Source of the DNA: an uncultured Chthonomonas sp.
GTDB lineage: Bacteria > Armatimonadota > Chthonomonadetes > Chthonomonadales > Chthonomonadaceae
Length of the DNA: 64,000 nt
Reading direction: 5' to 3'
NCBI GenBank assembly: GCA_903859705.1
Contig: CAIONQ010000105.1
Coordinates: forward strand, 102,172-166,171
Each line of letters starts with the position of its first letter. Position 1 is the stretch's first letter. Position numbers and translations under genes: made by a program. The notes under the pieces were generated by a model, which did no database searches, had not been told where the DNA came from, and saw nothing but the letters and a program-made list of their open reading frames with translations. Of this stretch, positions 1-7,221 are shown in pieces.

Positions 1-168
1 GTCATACATGCCAGGATGCACTTGCATACGCGGGCCGGCGTCTGGCTCTGTGGATGTTGTTATCCGCCAGCCAACATAACCGAGAACAATTGCGATTAGT
101 CCCGCTGCAGCAAAGATGACCCATGGACCCATCTCTCGCCTCATTGCCGGTTTTCTACCTTCGCTCAT
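1..168 (-). CDS. Small single-pass membrane protein, partial
   Basis: The reading frame opens at an ATG at 168 and runs off the left edge of the window, so only the first 56 codons are visible. A GGAG Shine-Dalgarno lies 7 bases before the ATG. The N-terminus is short and basic (MSEGRKPAMRREMG), followed by one hydrophobic segment at about residues 15-31 and a polar stretch outside it. The start is 21 bases after the stop of the prepilin-like gene, so the two are probably co-transcribed. No family is recognised; the C-terminus is not seen. Confidence 0.6.
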   Translation of the reverse strand, partial: MSEGRKPAMRREMGPWVIFAAAGLIAIVLGYVGWRITTSTEPDAGPRMQVHPGMYD

Positions 169-189
169 TTAGGAACTCCGCATGTTCAG

Positions 190-984
190 TTAGTTGGTGT
201 TCAATCCCCAGCTGCCATCCGGGTTCTGGAATGGAATGCCGCGAAGCTCGGGGCGGTTTTGGTAGGGGCCAGCATCTGTTAGCAGATAGTAATTGATGGC
301 TCTGCCATCTGGCTGATGCCCGCTAATTTGAACTCCCGATGCATTGGTCCAGGGTTTAGCACGCATTACCTTGGCGTGCCCATCTACAAAACACGAATTC
401 AGCATCAGCTGATGCCGTGCCTGAACCGGTTCATCCATAAGACTGAAGTATGCGTCCGGCAGCGTTCCAGAGGAGTCGCTCCACAGAGATGTATTTACCG
501 GGAAGTCAATCTGTGCAAGTGTTTTCGTCGGCCGATTGTTTGGCCCGAAGATGTTGCTGGGGCTGCCCCAATCGATGATCGAGAAGTTAGGCATATAACT
601 TATGTACACCAGTGATGGGCTGCTGGTACACGCAGGCGGCATACCAATAGTCGCCATCATAGGCGGGAAGTTCATTGCCGTTGGGTTTGATGGGCAGGTA
701 TAGATCTGGGTGTTCTTTGTATACGGCAAAATGGCGGTCCAGGCCGAGAACACGCACGGCGAAGGTATGTCGCCAAAGTAGAGGTTCATGGGAAACGTCT
801 CATCGTAATTCTGAACATACATGCTCGTGGCAAGGCCGGTCTCTTTCATGTTCGAGAGGCAAGAAATCGACCTTGCTTTCTCTCTCGCTTGAGCGAAAAC
901 TGGAAATAGAATTGCTGCAAGTATTGCTATAAGTGCTATTACTACTAATAGTTCAATTAATGTGAAACCCATGCGTCTGCGCAT
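190..984 (-). CDS. Prepilin-like protein with N-terminal methylation motif and H-X9-DG C-terminal motif
   Basis: A 264-residue pseudopilin-like protein. Residues 1-5 are basic (MRRRM) and are followed by [10 protein letters not shown], the classic prepilin peptidase and methylation signal, with a long hydrophobic helix and then [12 protein letters not shown]. Near the C-terminus a histidine is followed nine residues later by DG (ARHQ...FVDGH), the H-X9-DG signature of the DUF1559-like families that are heavily expanded in Armatimonadota and Planctomycetes. It is probably processed by a prepilin peptidase and anchored or assembled at the cell envelope; its substrate is unknown. The ATG at 984 has no close ribosome site, and an in-frame ATG at 972 (MGFTL) is an alternative start. 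An AT-rich dyad lies upstream. Confidence 0.85.
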   Translation of the reverse strand: MRRRMGFTLIELLVVIALIAILAAILFPVFAQAREKARSISCLSNMKETGLATSMYVQNYDETFPMNLYFGDIPSPCVFSAWTAILPYTKNTQIYTCPSNPTAMNFPPMMATIGMPPACTSSPSLVYISYMPNFSIIDWGSPSNIFGPNNRPTKTLAQIDFPVNTSLWSDSSGTLPDAYFSLMDEPVQARHQLMLNSCFVDGHAKVMRAKPWTNASGVQISGHQPDGRAINYYLLTDAGPYQNRPELRGIPFQNPDGSWGLNTN

Positions 985-1083
985 AATAGGACCCTGCCTT
1001 CCTGCGATGGTGAATGTGGTGGGACGATTATGAGGTGGTGATGCATAAACAACGCAATTATCGGTAAGATTGCTTAAATATGG

Positions 1084-1119
1084 ATTAGTTTTGTGTTAAT
1101 AATTGTTAATCAAACTAAT
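1084..1119. promoter_or_regulatory. AT-rich inverted repeat, possible operator
   Basis: Outer arms ATTAGTTT (1084-1091) and AAACTAAT (1112-1119) are perfectly complementary. The interior contains the near-palindrome TTAATAATTGTTAA. It lies about 100 bases upstream of the prepilin-like start, in the most AT-rich part of the spacer. It could be a repressor or activator site, or a promoter with chance symmetry. Confidence 0.3.
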
Positions 1120-1347
1120 ATGTTGGCTCGTTGGTGAGTGCAAGTGTGCTGCTGCACTGGAGTGAGTGCGCAGCCGATCTGGCAATGATGAGCATTTGCC
1201 TCAATTCTTGCAGGTCACAAAATCGTCACACTTTTTAACGTAGAGCACCGCTGGTTGTTTCCGTCAGAGCACTTCACACATGCTTCAACAGCACGATAGT
1301 CACAAATTTGTCCTGGCAAATCATTTACTATTATTGTGTCCGGCAAC

Positions 1348-1383
1348 ACGCATTTGAGCCCGATAAAGCGGGCTCAAATGCGT
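1348..1383 (+). promoter_or_regulatory. Perfect 15-bp leader hairpin upstream of the PEP-CTERM gene
   Basis: Arms at 1348-1362 and 1369-1383 are perfectly complementary, with a 6-base loop ATAAAG. The hairpin is flanked on both sides by the direct repeat GTCCGGCAA. There is no T-run, so a simple terminator is unlikely. It would sit at the extreme 5' end of a transcript started from the TATTAT element at 1329-1334, more than 120 bases before the start codon. Confidence 0.5.
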
Positions 1384-1505
1384 AACAGGTCCGGCAATTG
1401 TGCGGCTGGCAGCAAGAACATGCGAACAGAGGCTGCAATGTCCGGATGCAGTCCTCGCTTTTGCCTGTAGGACGGCATGCCTGCATGAAAGGGAGCTAAA
1501 TTCTC

Positions 1506-2450
1506 ATGATTGGTCGAACTCTATTCACGACCGTAGCTGCCTGCTGCATTCTCGCAGGTATAGCAGGCGGCAGCCGCACTGCAGTTGCTGATGATCTTTA
1601 CGTTGCAACACTTACGGGTGTTACTCGCTTCTCACCATCCGGAGTAGGATCCGAATTCCTATCGAACCTGCCGGCATTTTCACCTCTTGGCATAGCATTT
1701 GATGCCACGGGCAACTTATATCTTTCGCACCACGGAATAGACTCTTTAACGGAATATGCTCGGGATGGCTCAACCAGCGTGATTGCAAGTTACCTGAATG
1801 CACCCTATGAACTTGCTATGGATGCCAGCGGTAACTTCTACACCGCGAAAGATTTCAACCAGATCGCAAAAGTTACCAGAACCGGTGACGTTACTACGGT
1901 AGTTTCCGGGTTATCTAGCCCAAACGCGGTTGCATTTGGAACGGATGGTAGCACCCTGTACTATGCTGATATAAACGGGCTGTACAAGCTTGCCGGCGGC
2001 ATATCTCCAACACTTGTAGCACCAAAATCAGCGTTTCCGGGCGGTGCCGGCCCTGTTTACATGGCGTTCGACAGGTTTGGAAACCTATTTGTATCTGATT
2101 ACCATAATGGCTCTGTAGACAAAGTCACCCCCGACGGAACTGTTTCGGTTTTTGGTTTGATCAGTGGCAGGCCAGAGGGGCTTGCGTTTGATAATGCTGG
2201 GAACCTGTTTGTTGCCGAATACGAAGACATCATTGCCAATGGTCGGATATTAGAGTTTAACCAGAGCGGTGTCATGACTGTGTTCGCAACCGGAGTTGTT
2301 GCGCCAGAAGGTATAGCATTTGGCCCGGGTAGTTCGGAGTTGTCTACACCAGAGCCTGGTGCAACAGCCTTGTTGGGTGTGTTGTGCCTGGGGGGCCTTG
2401 CGGTACGGAAACGGACGCGTATAACAAGCGCGCTAGCAAAGAAGAGTTAG
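1506..2450 (+). CDS. PEP-CTERM-anchored NHL/SMP-30-type beta-propeller protein
   Basis: A 314-residue exported protein. An N-terminal signal peptide (residues 1 to about 28, ending near AVADD) precedes repeated blades with motifs such as GIAFDATGNLYL, AVAFGTDGSTLYY, MAFDRFGNLFVSDY and GLAFDNAGNLFVAEY, typical of NHL/SMP-30 propellers. The C-terminus has the PEP-CTERM sorting signal: TPEPGATALL, a hydrophobic helix, then basic RKRTR. This implies an exosortase encoded elsewhere that processes the tail. GGGAG lies 10 bases before the ATG. The ligand or enzymatic role is unknown. Confidence 0.85.
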   Translation: MIGRTLFTTVAACCILAGIAGGSRTAVADDLYVATLTGVTRFSPSGVGSEFLSNLPAFSPLGIAFDATGNLYLSHHGIDSLTEYARDGSTSVIASYLNAPYELAMDASGNFYTAKDFNQIAKVTRTGDVTTVVSGLSSPNAVAFGTDGSTLYYADINGLYKLAGGISPTLVAPKSAFPGGAGPVYMAFDRFGNLFVSDYHNGSVDKVTPDGTVSVFGLISGRPEGLAFDNAGNLFVAEYEDIIANGRILEFNQSGVMTVFATGVVAPEGIAFGPGSSELSTPEPGATALLGVLCLGGLAVRKRTRITSALAKKS

Positions 2451-2667
2451 ATGCAGGTGCGGTAGGATTTTTTGTGAGTGGACTGAGTGGTGTGGCCCTG
2501 CCGATACATCTGCCTGGAATTAAGTGGTTGCCAGGCGAGAATATGTACAGCCATAGAAGAGATAGCACTGCTTATTGTTTTGCAGCCTTCGCCAGTTCCA
2601 AAGTTCAACTGCTTCGCCCTGGCCAATACCTCAACTCTCGCCAAGGTTTGCAGATACCTGAAACATC

Positions 2668-2717
2668 GCTCGCCTCTGCTGGCAATTGCATTGCCGGCAG
2701 AGGCGAGCGGAGCTTTT
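2668..2717 (-). terminator. Strong hairpin terminator candidate
   Basis: An 18-bp stem with one mismatch (arms 2668-2685 and 2691-2708) and a 5-base loop. It starts 34 bases past the stop of the minus-strand gene at 2743 and may also stop transcripts arriving from the PEP-CTERM gene. A short TTTT follows on the plus side; there is no clear T-run on the minus side. Confidence 0.55.
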
Positions 2718-2742
2718 AACTGGCTATTGGGTGCAGAAAGGG

Positions 2743-3003
2743 CTAGCCTTTGCGTCCTCCGCCTTTGGTATGATTGGAGGCGAGGCCGGCCGTAGAGCTG
2801 TTTCTATCCCGGCGGGCGGCTTCCTGTACTTTGATGTCTTGCTCAGAACGGTGATTGTGAGCAATCGCTTCTTTGCCCAGTTCGTGCTCATGCTGGTCGG
2901 GCTGAGGCAGCAATGCCTCGGGCATAACCTGCTGCAGGCCAATTACCGATGTTACGGTATCCATTGGCGGGGCGGGGTGATCCTGATGTTTTTTGTGTGC
3001 CAT
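2743..3003 (-). CDS. Small hydrophilic protein of unknown function
   Basis: An 86-residue, strongly hydrophilic protein rich in His, Gln, Glu, Lys and Pro (MAHKKHQDHPAPPM at the start, HTKGGGRKG at the end), with no membrane segment or signal peptide. The call rests on a near-consensus ribosome site, GGAGG placed 7 bases before the ATG at 3003, and a hairpin shortly after the stop. It lies 113 bases downstream of the ThuA-like gene on the same strand. Composition suggests an intrinsically disordered or nucleic-acid- or metal-binding protein, but this is only inference. Confidence 0.6.
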   Translation of the reverse strand: MAHKKHQDHPAPPMDTVTSVIGLQQVMPEALLPQPDQHEHELGKEAIAHNHRSEQDIKVQEAARRDRNSSTAGLASNHTKGGGRKG

Positions 3004-3116
3004 TTCGGCACCTCCGTGGTGGATCTGTCTGCGCCTGTTACGGTGTTCGCGGCATCCCACAGCACACTCTTAAAATCGTGCGCCTCTCAAGATTCAATAC
3101 GCATCAGGTTGCCCAA

Positions 3117-3785
3117 TCAGCACCGTTTCAGTGCCCACTCCACACCATTCTTGAATAGTTTTTGCCAGCTGGCATCTTCCATGGTGGTGGGGTTGTGTCC
3201 CAGCGAAAGGTAGAATACGCGACCGTCGCCCTGTTCGCGGGTCCAGCACAGAGGAACCGGGCCATTATCATCGTAGGAGTGGGTTTGCGCCAGTAGGTGA
3301 ACTCGTGCCGGATCGTAATCTGTAAACAGGTACAACTCATCTCTAACGGTAAATGTGCCAACCCCCTCTGTGATGGGATGTGCCGAATCTGTAACCTCAA
3401 GCGTGATATCTAACTGCGCGGGATGTGTACGGAATTTGCCACCGAAAAGCGATACATAAGCCGGGTCGTCGGCGAAGGTATCGGTAGCGCAATGTATACC
3501 GACAAGGGCACCGCCCTTTTCGGTCCAGGCAATCAAATCGGCAACGTTGGCTCCAAACCGTTCGGTTCCAGTCGTGAACAGCACAATCAGATCATACTCT
3601 TCCAGAAATGGGTTTGCCAGCATGGAGTATCCACCAAGATAGCGCTCATCGCCATCAGGGTGGTAAATGCCGCTTACGTCCACGGTAACTCCAAGTGCCT
3701 CAAGTGCGGATCTAACCGGCGGCTCCGCTGGTTCCAAACGATGGTAGCTGGCGGGGCATCCGCCTACAAATAGTGCGCGTGTCAT
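3117..3785 (-). CDS. ThuA-like domain protein
   Basis: A 222-residue cytoplasmic protein matching the ThuA (trehalose utilisation) family, which has a class I glutamine-amidotransferase-like fold. Recognisable segments are the N-terminal strand RALFVGG, YDLIVLFTTG at about 65, GALVGIHCATDTF near 92-104, and the C-terminal GRVFYLSLGHNPTTMED. ThuA-like proteins occur with Gfo/Idh/MocA dehydrogenases in sugar catabolism; ThuA and ThuB act in oxidation of trehalose-type disaccharides to 3-keto derivatives in rhizobia. Here the Gfo/Idh gene is just 12 bases upstream, so the two are almost certainly one operon. The substrate cannot be read from the sequence. Confidence 0.85.
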   Translation of the reverse strand: MTRALFVGGCPASYHRLEPAEPPVRSALEALGVTVDVSGIYHPDGDERYLGGYSMLANPFLEEYDLIVLFTTGTERFGANVADLIAWTEKGGALVGIHCATDTFADDPAYVSLFGGKFRTHPAQLDITLEVTDSAHPITEGVGTFTVRDELYLFTDYDPARVHLLAQTHSYDDNGPVPLCWTREQGDGRVFYLSLGHNPTTMEDASWQKLFKNGVEWALKRC

Positions 3786-3797
3786 GGCTTCTCCTGA

Positions 3798-4880
3798 TTA
3801 TGCGTTGCCAGATGCGGGTACACATATTTCGGGCTGGCCAGATGCGGCAGACGCCAGGCCAGCAAGAGTGAACTGAAGTACTGGCCACACAGTGTGTGGC
3901 TCGGATGCAATCACTGCTCCCTCCCGAAGAACCTTTATAAAGGCGGTATCTGGAGTATCGTTTATGGCATCATCCGGGTGAACCAGTTCATCTGGGAAGG
4001 GCGCTTCCTGTTTGGCACCATCTGCCCAGAACAGTTTTGTATCGTGCAGAATAAAGTCTGCACCCTCAGTTTGAATGCGTATCTCTTCGCTCCAGTGGCG
4101 AGCGTGGCCAGCAAACATAAAGGTGAAGGGAATGCCATCTGGCGCGAATTCCGGATTGGGCTGGCCCGGCGTGCTCAGGCGAGATTCTCCCCAGATCACC
4201 ATCGGGTTGGGAGTGCCACGGTTTTGCATGGTTGCGCGCACCCAGTCTGGCTGCATGCCAGTAAGCCAGAAAAGCAAATCTATTTGGTGGCCGTTTGCAT
4301 CGGCAAAAAAGCCTCCCGGGCAACGTGAAGGATCATGCCGCCAGGTGCCGACATTCGGTGTAATCCAGTCTTCGCAGGTGAAAACACTGATGGAGGTAAC
4401 TTTGCCCCATTTGCCCGATTGAATGCATCGGCGCAGAATGCGGTTGTCGCGGCGATAGCGTGACTGGTACCCTACCATTACTTTGCGGCCACTTGCCTTA
4501 GTTGCATCGATAACGCGTTGCACCTGTGCAGGCTCCATGCTAAGTGGCTTTTCGCACAGCACATCCAGGCCAGCCTCCAGAGATGCCAGTATCTGTTCCA
4601 CATGCCACGGGTTGGGGGAGCTGATGCACACGGCATCCAGCTCTGCCTCTTTCAGCATTTCGTGGTAATCGGCAAAGCGCGCGATTGCTGGCGAGCCTTC
4701 TGGGTTCTTGGATGCTGCAATGGTGTTATCCATTGCGCTTTCTGCGGGGTCGGTAACGGCTGCCACGGTAACACCGGGGATGGCTGTCAGGCGCTCGGCG
4801 TGCACTACGCCCAACAGGCCGCAGCCTATCAATCCAAATCGGATTGGCCGCACGCCCGATGCATCAGTTGCGTTGCTCAT
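3798..4880 (-). CDS. Gfo/Idh/MocA-family NAD(P)-dependent oxidoreductase
   Basis: A 360-residue dehydrogenase. The N-terminal Rossmann fold starts with GLIGCGLLG, and the family signature CEKPLS lies at about residue 110, carrying the catalytic lysine; a C-terminal Gfo/Idh beta-sheet domain follows. Such enzymes oxidise or reduce hydroxyl groups of sugars and cyclitols with NAD(P). The start was taken as the ATG at 4880, preceded at 12 bases by GGAGA; an in-frame ATG at 4898 would overlap the upstream gene by 13 bases and has no ribosome site. It lies between an amidohydrolase (5-base gap) and a ThuA-like gene, suggesting one catabolic operon. Confidence 0.88.
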   Translation of the reverse strand: MSNATDASGVRPIRFGLIGCGLLGVVHAERLTAIPGVTVAAVTDPAESAMDNTIAASKNPEGSPAIARFADYHEMLKEAELDAVCISSPNPWHVEQILASLEAGLDVLCEKPLSMEPAQVQRVIDATKASGRKVMVGYQSRYRRDNRILRRCIQSGKWGKVTSISVFTCEDWITPNVGTWRHDPSRCPGGFFADANGHQIDLLFWLTGMQPDWVRATMQNRGTPNPMVIWGESRLSTPGQPNPEFAPDGIPFTFMFAGHARHWSEEIRIQTEGADFILHDTKLFWADGAKQEAPFPDELVHPDDAINDTPDTAFIKVLREGAVIASEPHTVWPVLQFTLAGLASAASGQPEICVPASGNA

Positions 4881-4885
4881 ATCTG

Positions 4886-6280
4886 CTAAGGTCTCCATTC
4901 GCGCATTGTCTGCGCTGCGTTTCTTAGTTGTTCTCTGGCCGGGGATATGTCCCTTCCAGGAAACTGTTCAGAAGGAGGCGCATCGGCATCGTAATGCAGC
5001 TCTCCATCAATCCAGGTCTGCTGCACGTCGGATGCGCGTGCGGCATAAACTATCGCGTTAATCGGTTCGTAGGTGGGGGCAGAGTGCAGCCCATCCAGTT
5101 TAACCACGCATATATCGGCGCATTTGCCCGGCTCCAGCGTGCCAATGCGGTTATCCATCCCCAGTGCCCGCGCGCCGCCAAGTGTCGCCATTTCAAAGGC
5201 CTGCCCCGCATTCATTGCAGCGATTTTGCGGCGTGCGGCACGCTGCATCAGTACAGCAAATCGCATCTCTTCAAATAGATCCATGGAGTTGTTGCTGGCA
5301 ACGCTATCGGAGCCAAGCCCAATAGCGCCGCCTTTTCCCTGGCTAACAAGGCCGAGCATTGGCAGGCTGGCAACGCCATTTCCAAGCTTCGCGTTGGATT
5401 TTGGGCAGTGCGCCCAAGCCGTATCGGTTTGCCGCAGGGCTTCTCGCTCTTCGGCAGCCAGTTGCACTCCATGTACCAGCAAAGTATTCGGCCCTAGTAT
5501 GCCAAGGTCGTGAAGATAGTTCGCCGCTCCTTTGCGGGGCACATTCCATGCAATCCCACGGCGCGTAAACATTTCGGCAAATGGACCCGTGCCAGAGCGC
5601 AGCAATTCCACCTCGGCCTGAGATTCCGACGCATGGATGCAAATCCGCAGGTTCTCAGCAAGTGCGTACTCTGCAAGCGCGCGCATCAGCTCTGGGCGCA
5701 CGGTGTAGGGCGCATGCGGAGAGATACCTACCGATAGCCGAGAGCCATCCGCTTCTGCATTCAGGTTAATTACTCTTTGCTTCAACTCCTGCAGAATGGC
5801 AGCAACCGGCCGGGATTCGTCGATGCCGAAAACCTCTTGATACACGATTCCACGCAGCCCCAGGGCGATTGCACCAGTCAATGCGGCACCACTATCGCAG
5901 CAGTCTCCGATGGTAGTTATGCCAGATGCAACCGCCTCCGCAGCACCGCACGTTGCGGAAGCAATCCAATCCGCCTGTGTTAGAGCCGCTTTACGGGCTG
6001 TTAGCTCTCTAATCCATGGGAAAAATTCCACATCCTCCAGCAGGCCGCGCATCAGGGTGTAATCCAGATGCGTGTGCACGTTCACCAGGCCGGGTAGAAG
6101 GGCGCAATTGCCAATGTCTATCACCTGGTCTGTACCAGCAGGGCGTTGCGGGCCAACATATTCCAGTGTGCCGTTCTCAAACACGATCTCGCCATTTTCA
6201 ATGGCGGAGCCTTCGGCAGAAGTGGGCATAATCCAACGGGCGCGAAGGTGCACCGGTTTATGGGATAATCTTGCATTCAT
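4886..6280 (-). CDS. Amidohydrolase of the TRZ/ATZ (MTA/SAH deaminase-like) family
   Basis: A 464-residue metal-dependent amidohydrolase. Metal ligands visible: HTH at residues 69-71 (NVHTHLDYT), H216 in CIHASES, H270 in LLVHG and D325 in GLGSDS. The SPHAPYTV segment near 187-194 and HCPKSNAKLG near 291-300 are typical of 5-methylthioadenosine/S-adenosylhomocysteine deaminases and cytosine/guanine deaminase relatives. Length fits the family. It is the first gene of the operon with the Gfo/Idh and ThuA-like genes. True substrate (a nucleoside or another aminated heterocycle) is uncertain. No good ribosome site precedes the ATG at 6280. Confidence 0.85.
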   Translation of the reverse strand: MNARLSHKPVHLRARWIMPTSAEGSAIENGEIVFENGTLEYVGPQRPAGTDQVIDIGNCALLPGLVNVHTHLDYTLMRGLLEDVEFFPWIRELTARKAALTQADWIASATCGAAEAVASGITTIGDCCDSGAALTGAIALGLRGIVYQEVFGIDESRPVAAILQELKQRVINLNAEADGSRLSVGISPHAPYTVRPELMRALAEYALAENLRICIHASESQAEVELLRSGTGPFAEMFTRRGIAWNVPRKGAANYLHDLGILGPNTLLVHGVQLAAEEREALRQTDTAWAHCPKSNAKLGNGVASLPMLGLVSQGKGGAIGLGSDSVASNNSMDLFEEMRFAVLMQRAARRKIAAMNAGQAFEMATLGGARALGMDNRIGTLEPGKCADICVVKLDGLHSAPTYEPINAIVYAARASDVQQTWIDGELHYDADAPPSEQFPGRDISPAREQLRNAAQTMREWRP

Positions 6281-6303
6281 GCTAAAGAGTCTACCCGTGG
6301 ATA

Positions 6304-6317
6304 GTGTATCTGTACAC
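6304..6317. promoter_or_regulatory. Small dyad in divergent promoter region
   Basis: GTGTA-TCTG-TACAC is a short perfect inverted repeat in the 68-base spacer between the divergent amidohydrolase operon and the nitrilase-family gene. It could be a shared operator. No matching regulator gene is adjacent, and a dyad this short can arise by chance. Confidence 0.25.
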
Positions 6318-6348
6318 CTGTGCGGGCAGGCTTTCCCGGGAGATACAG

Positions 6349-7212
6349 ATGCGTGGTGAGCCCAGCGTCTCTGCAGGCTTTAAAGCTGCAGTGGTACAGT
6401 TTGATCCGAAAATAGGGGAGCTTTCTAACAATCTGGCACACATGCTCGCCATGCTGGAAGAGGCTGCCGCCACAGGCGCTAGCCTTATTGTGTTTCCTGA
6501 GTGCGCGCTCTCCGGCTATGTATTTGATAGTGCCGAAGCGGCTATGCCCTTTACGGAAATGGTTCCAGGCCCAGCCTCTGATGCGTTTGCTGAGGCCTGT
6601 GCGCGCCTCAATGTGTATGCAGTGGTAGGGTTGTTGGAGCGGGATGGCGATGTTATTTACAATGCGGCATTTGTAGTTGGGCCGCAGGGGCTACTGAAAA
6701 ACTACCGCAAGTGTCACCTTCCAATCCTTGGTGTGGATCGATTTACCGCAAAGGGCGACGAAATCCCGGTAATCGATCTTCCATTCGCCCGAGTGGGTGT
6801 GCTCATTTGTTACGACTTGCGCTTTCCGGAGGCACCTCGTTCACTTGCTCTGCGCGGTATCGATCTGCTAATTATTCCTACCAACTGGCCGGAGGGTGCG
6901 CAGAGTTCACCGGATTTTCTGACGAGTGCACGCGCCTGGGAAAACCGCGTTTACCTGGCCGCATGCGATCGTATAGGCACCGAGCGTGGAACCACTTTTA
7001 TCGGCAGAAGCCAAATACTGGATGTGGATGCCTCTGTGCTTGCCGAAGCCGATGCCACCAGCGAAATCATCCTCTATGCAGATATTCTGCCGGAACGCGC
7101 TCGTCAGAAGCGCCTCGTGGTACGCCCCGGGTTTGAATTCGACCTGTTTGGTGGCCGCAGGCCAGAGCTCTATGGCGCAATTACACAGGAGAGTGCCACC
7201 GATGGCAGCTGA
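6349..7212 (+). CDS. Nitrilase-superfamily carbon-nitrogen hydrolase
   Basis: A 287-residue cytoplasmic C-N hydrolase. The Glu-Lys-Cys triad is visible: E51 in VFPECALSGY, K121 in NYRKCHLPILG and C154 in VLICYDLRFPE. These enzymes hydrolyse or condense amides and nitriles (omega-amidase, N-carbamoylase, beta-ureidopropionase types); the sequence does not settle which. The ATG at 6349 was chosen because GGGAG lies 6 bases upstream; frames further upstream lack a ribosome site. It is divergent from the amidohydrolase operon and 9 bases from the next plus-strand gene, so it probably heads a transcription unit. Confidence 0.88.
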   Translation: MRGEPSVSAGFKAAVVQFDPKIGELSNNLAHMLAMLEEAAATGASLIVFPECALSGYVFDSAEAAMPFTEMVPGPASDAFAEACARLNVYAVVGLLERDGDVIYNAAFVVGPQGLLKNYRKCHLPILGVDRFTAKGDEIPVIDLPFARVGVLICYDLRFPEAPRSLALRGIDLLIIPTNWPEGAQSSPDFLTSARAWENRVYLAACDRIGTERGTTFIGRSQILDVDASVLAEADATSEIILYADILPERARQKRLVVRPGFEFDLFGGRRPELYGAITQESATDGS

Positions 7213-7221
7213 GGTTTCAGG

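Larger units (their letters stand above)
985..1505. other. Divergent intergenic region without a gene
   Basis: 521 bases between the divergent prepilin-like and PEP-CTERM genes. No credible coding frame is present. It holds an AT-rich dyad near the prepilin side (1084-1119), a weak promoter-like pair (TTTGTC at 1307-1312, TATTAT at 1329-1334) facing the PEP-CTERM gene, and a perfect 15-bp hairpin just downstream of that pair. Confidence 0.6.

Noticed and set aside
2686..3213. 175-codon plus-strand frame after the PEP-CTERM gene
   Set aside because: It runs through a terminator hairpin and overlaps two better supported minus-strand genes.
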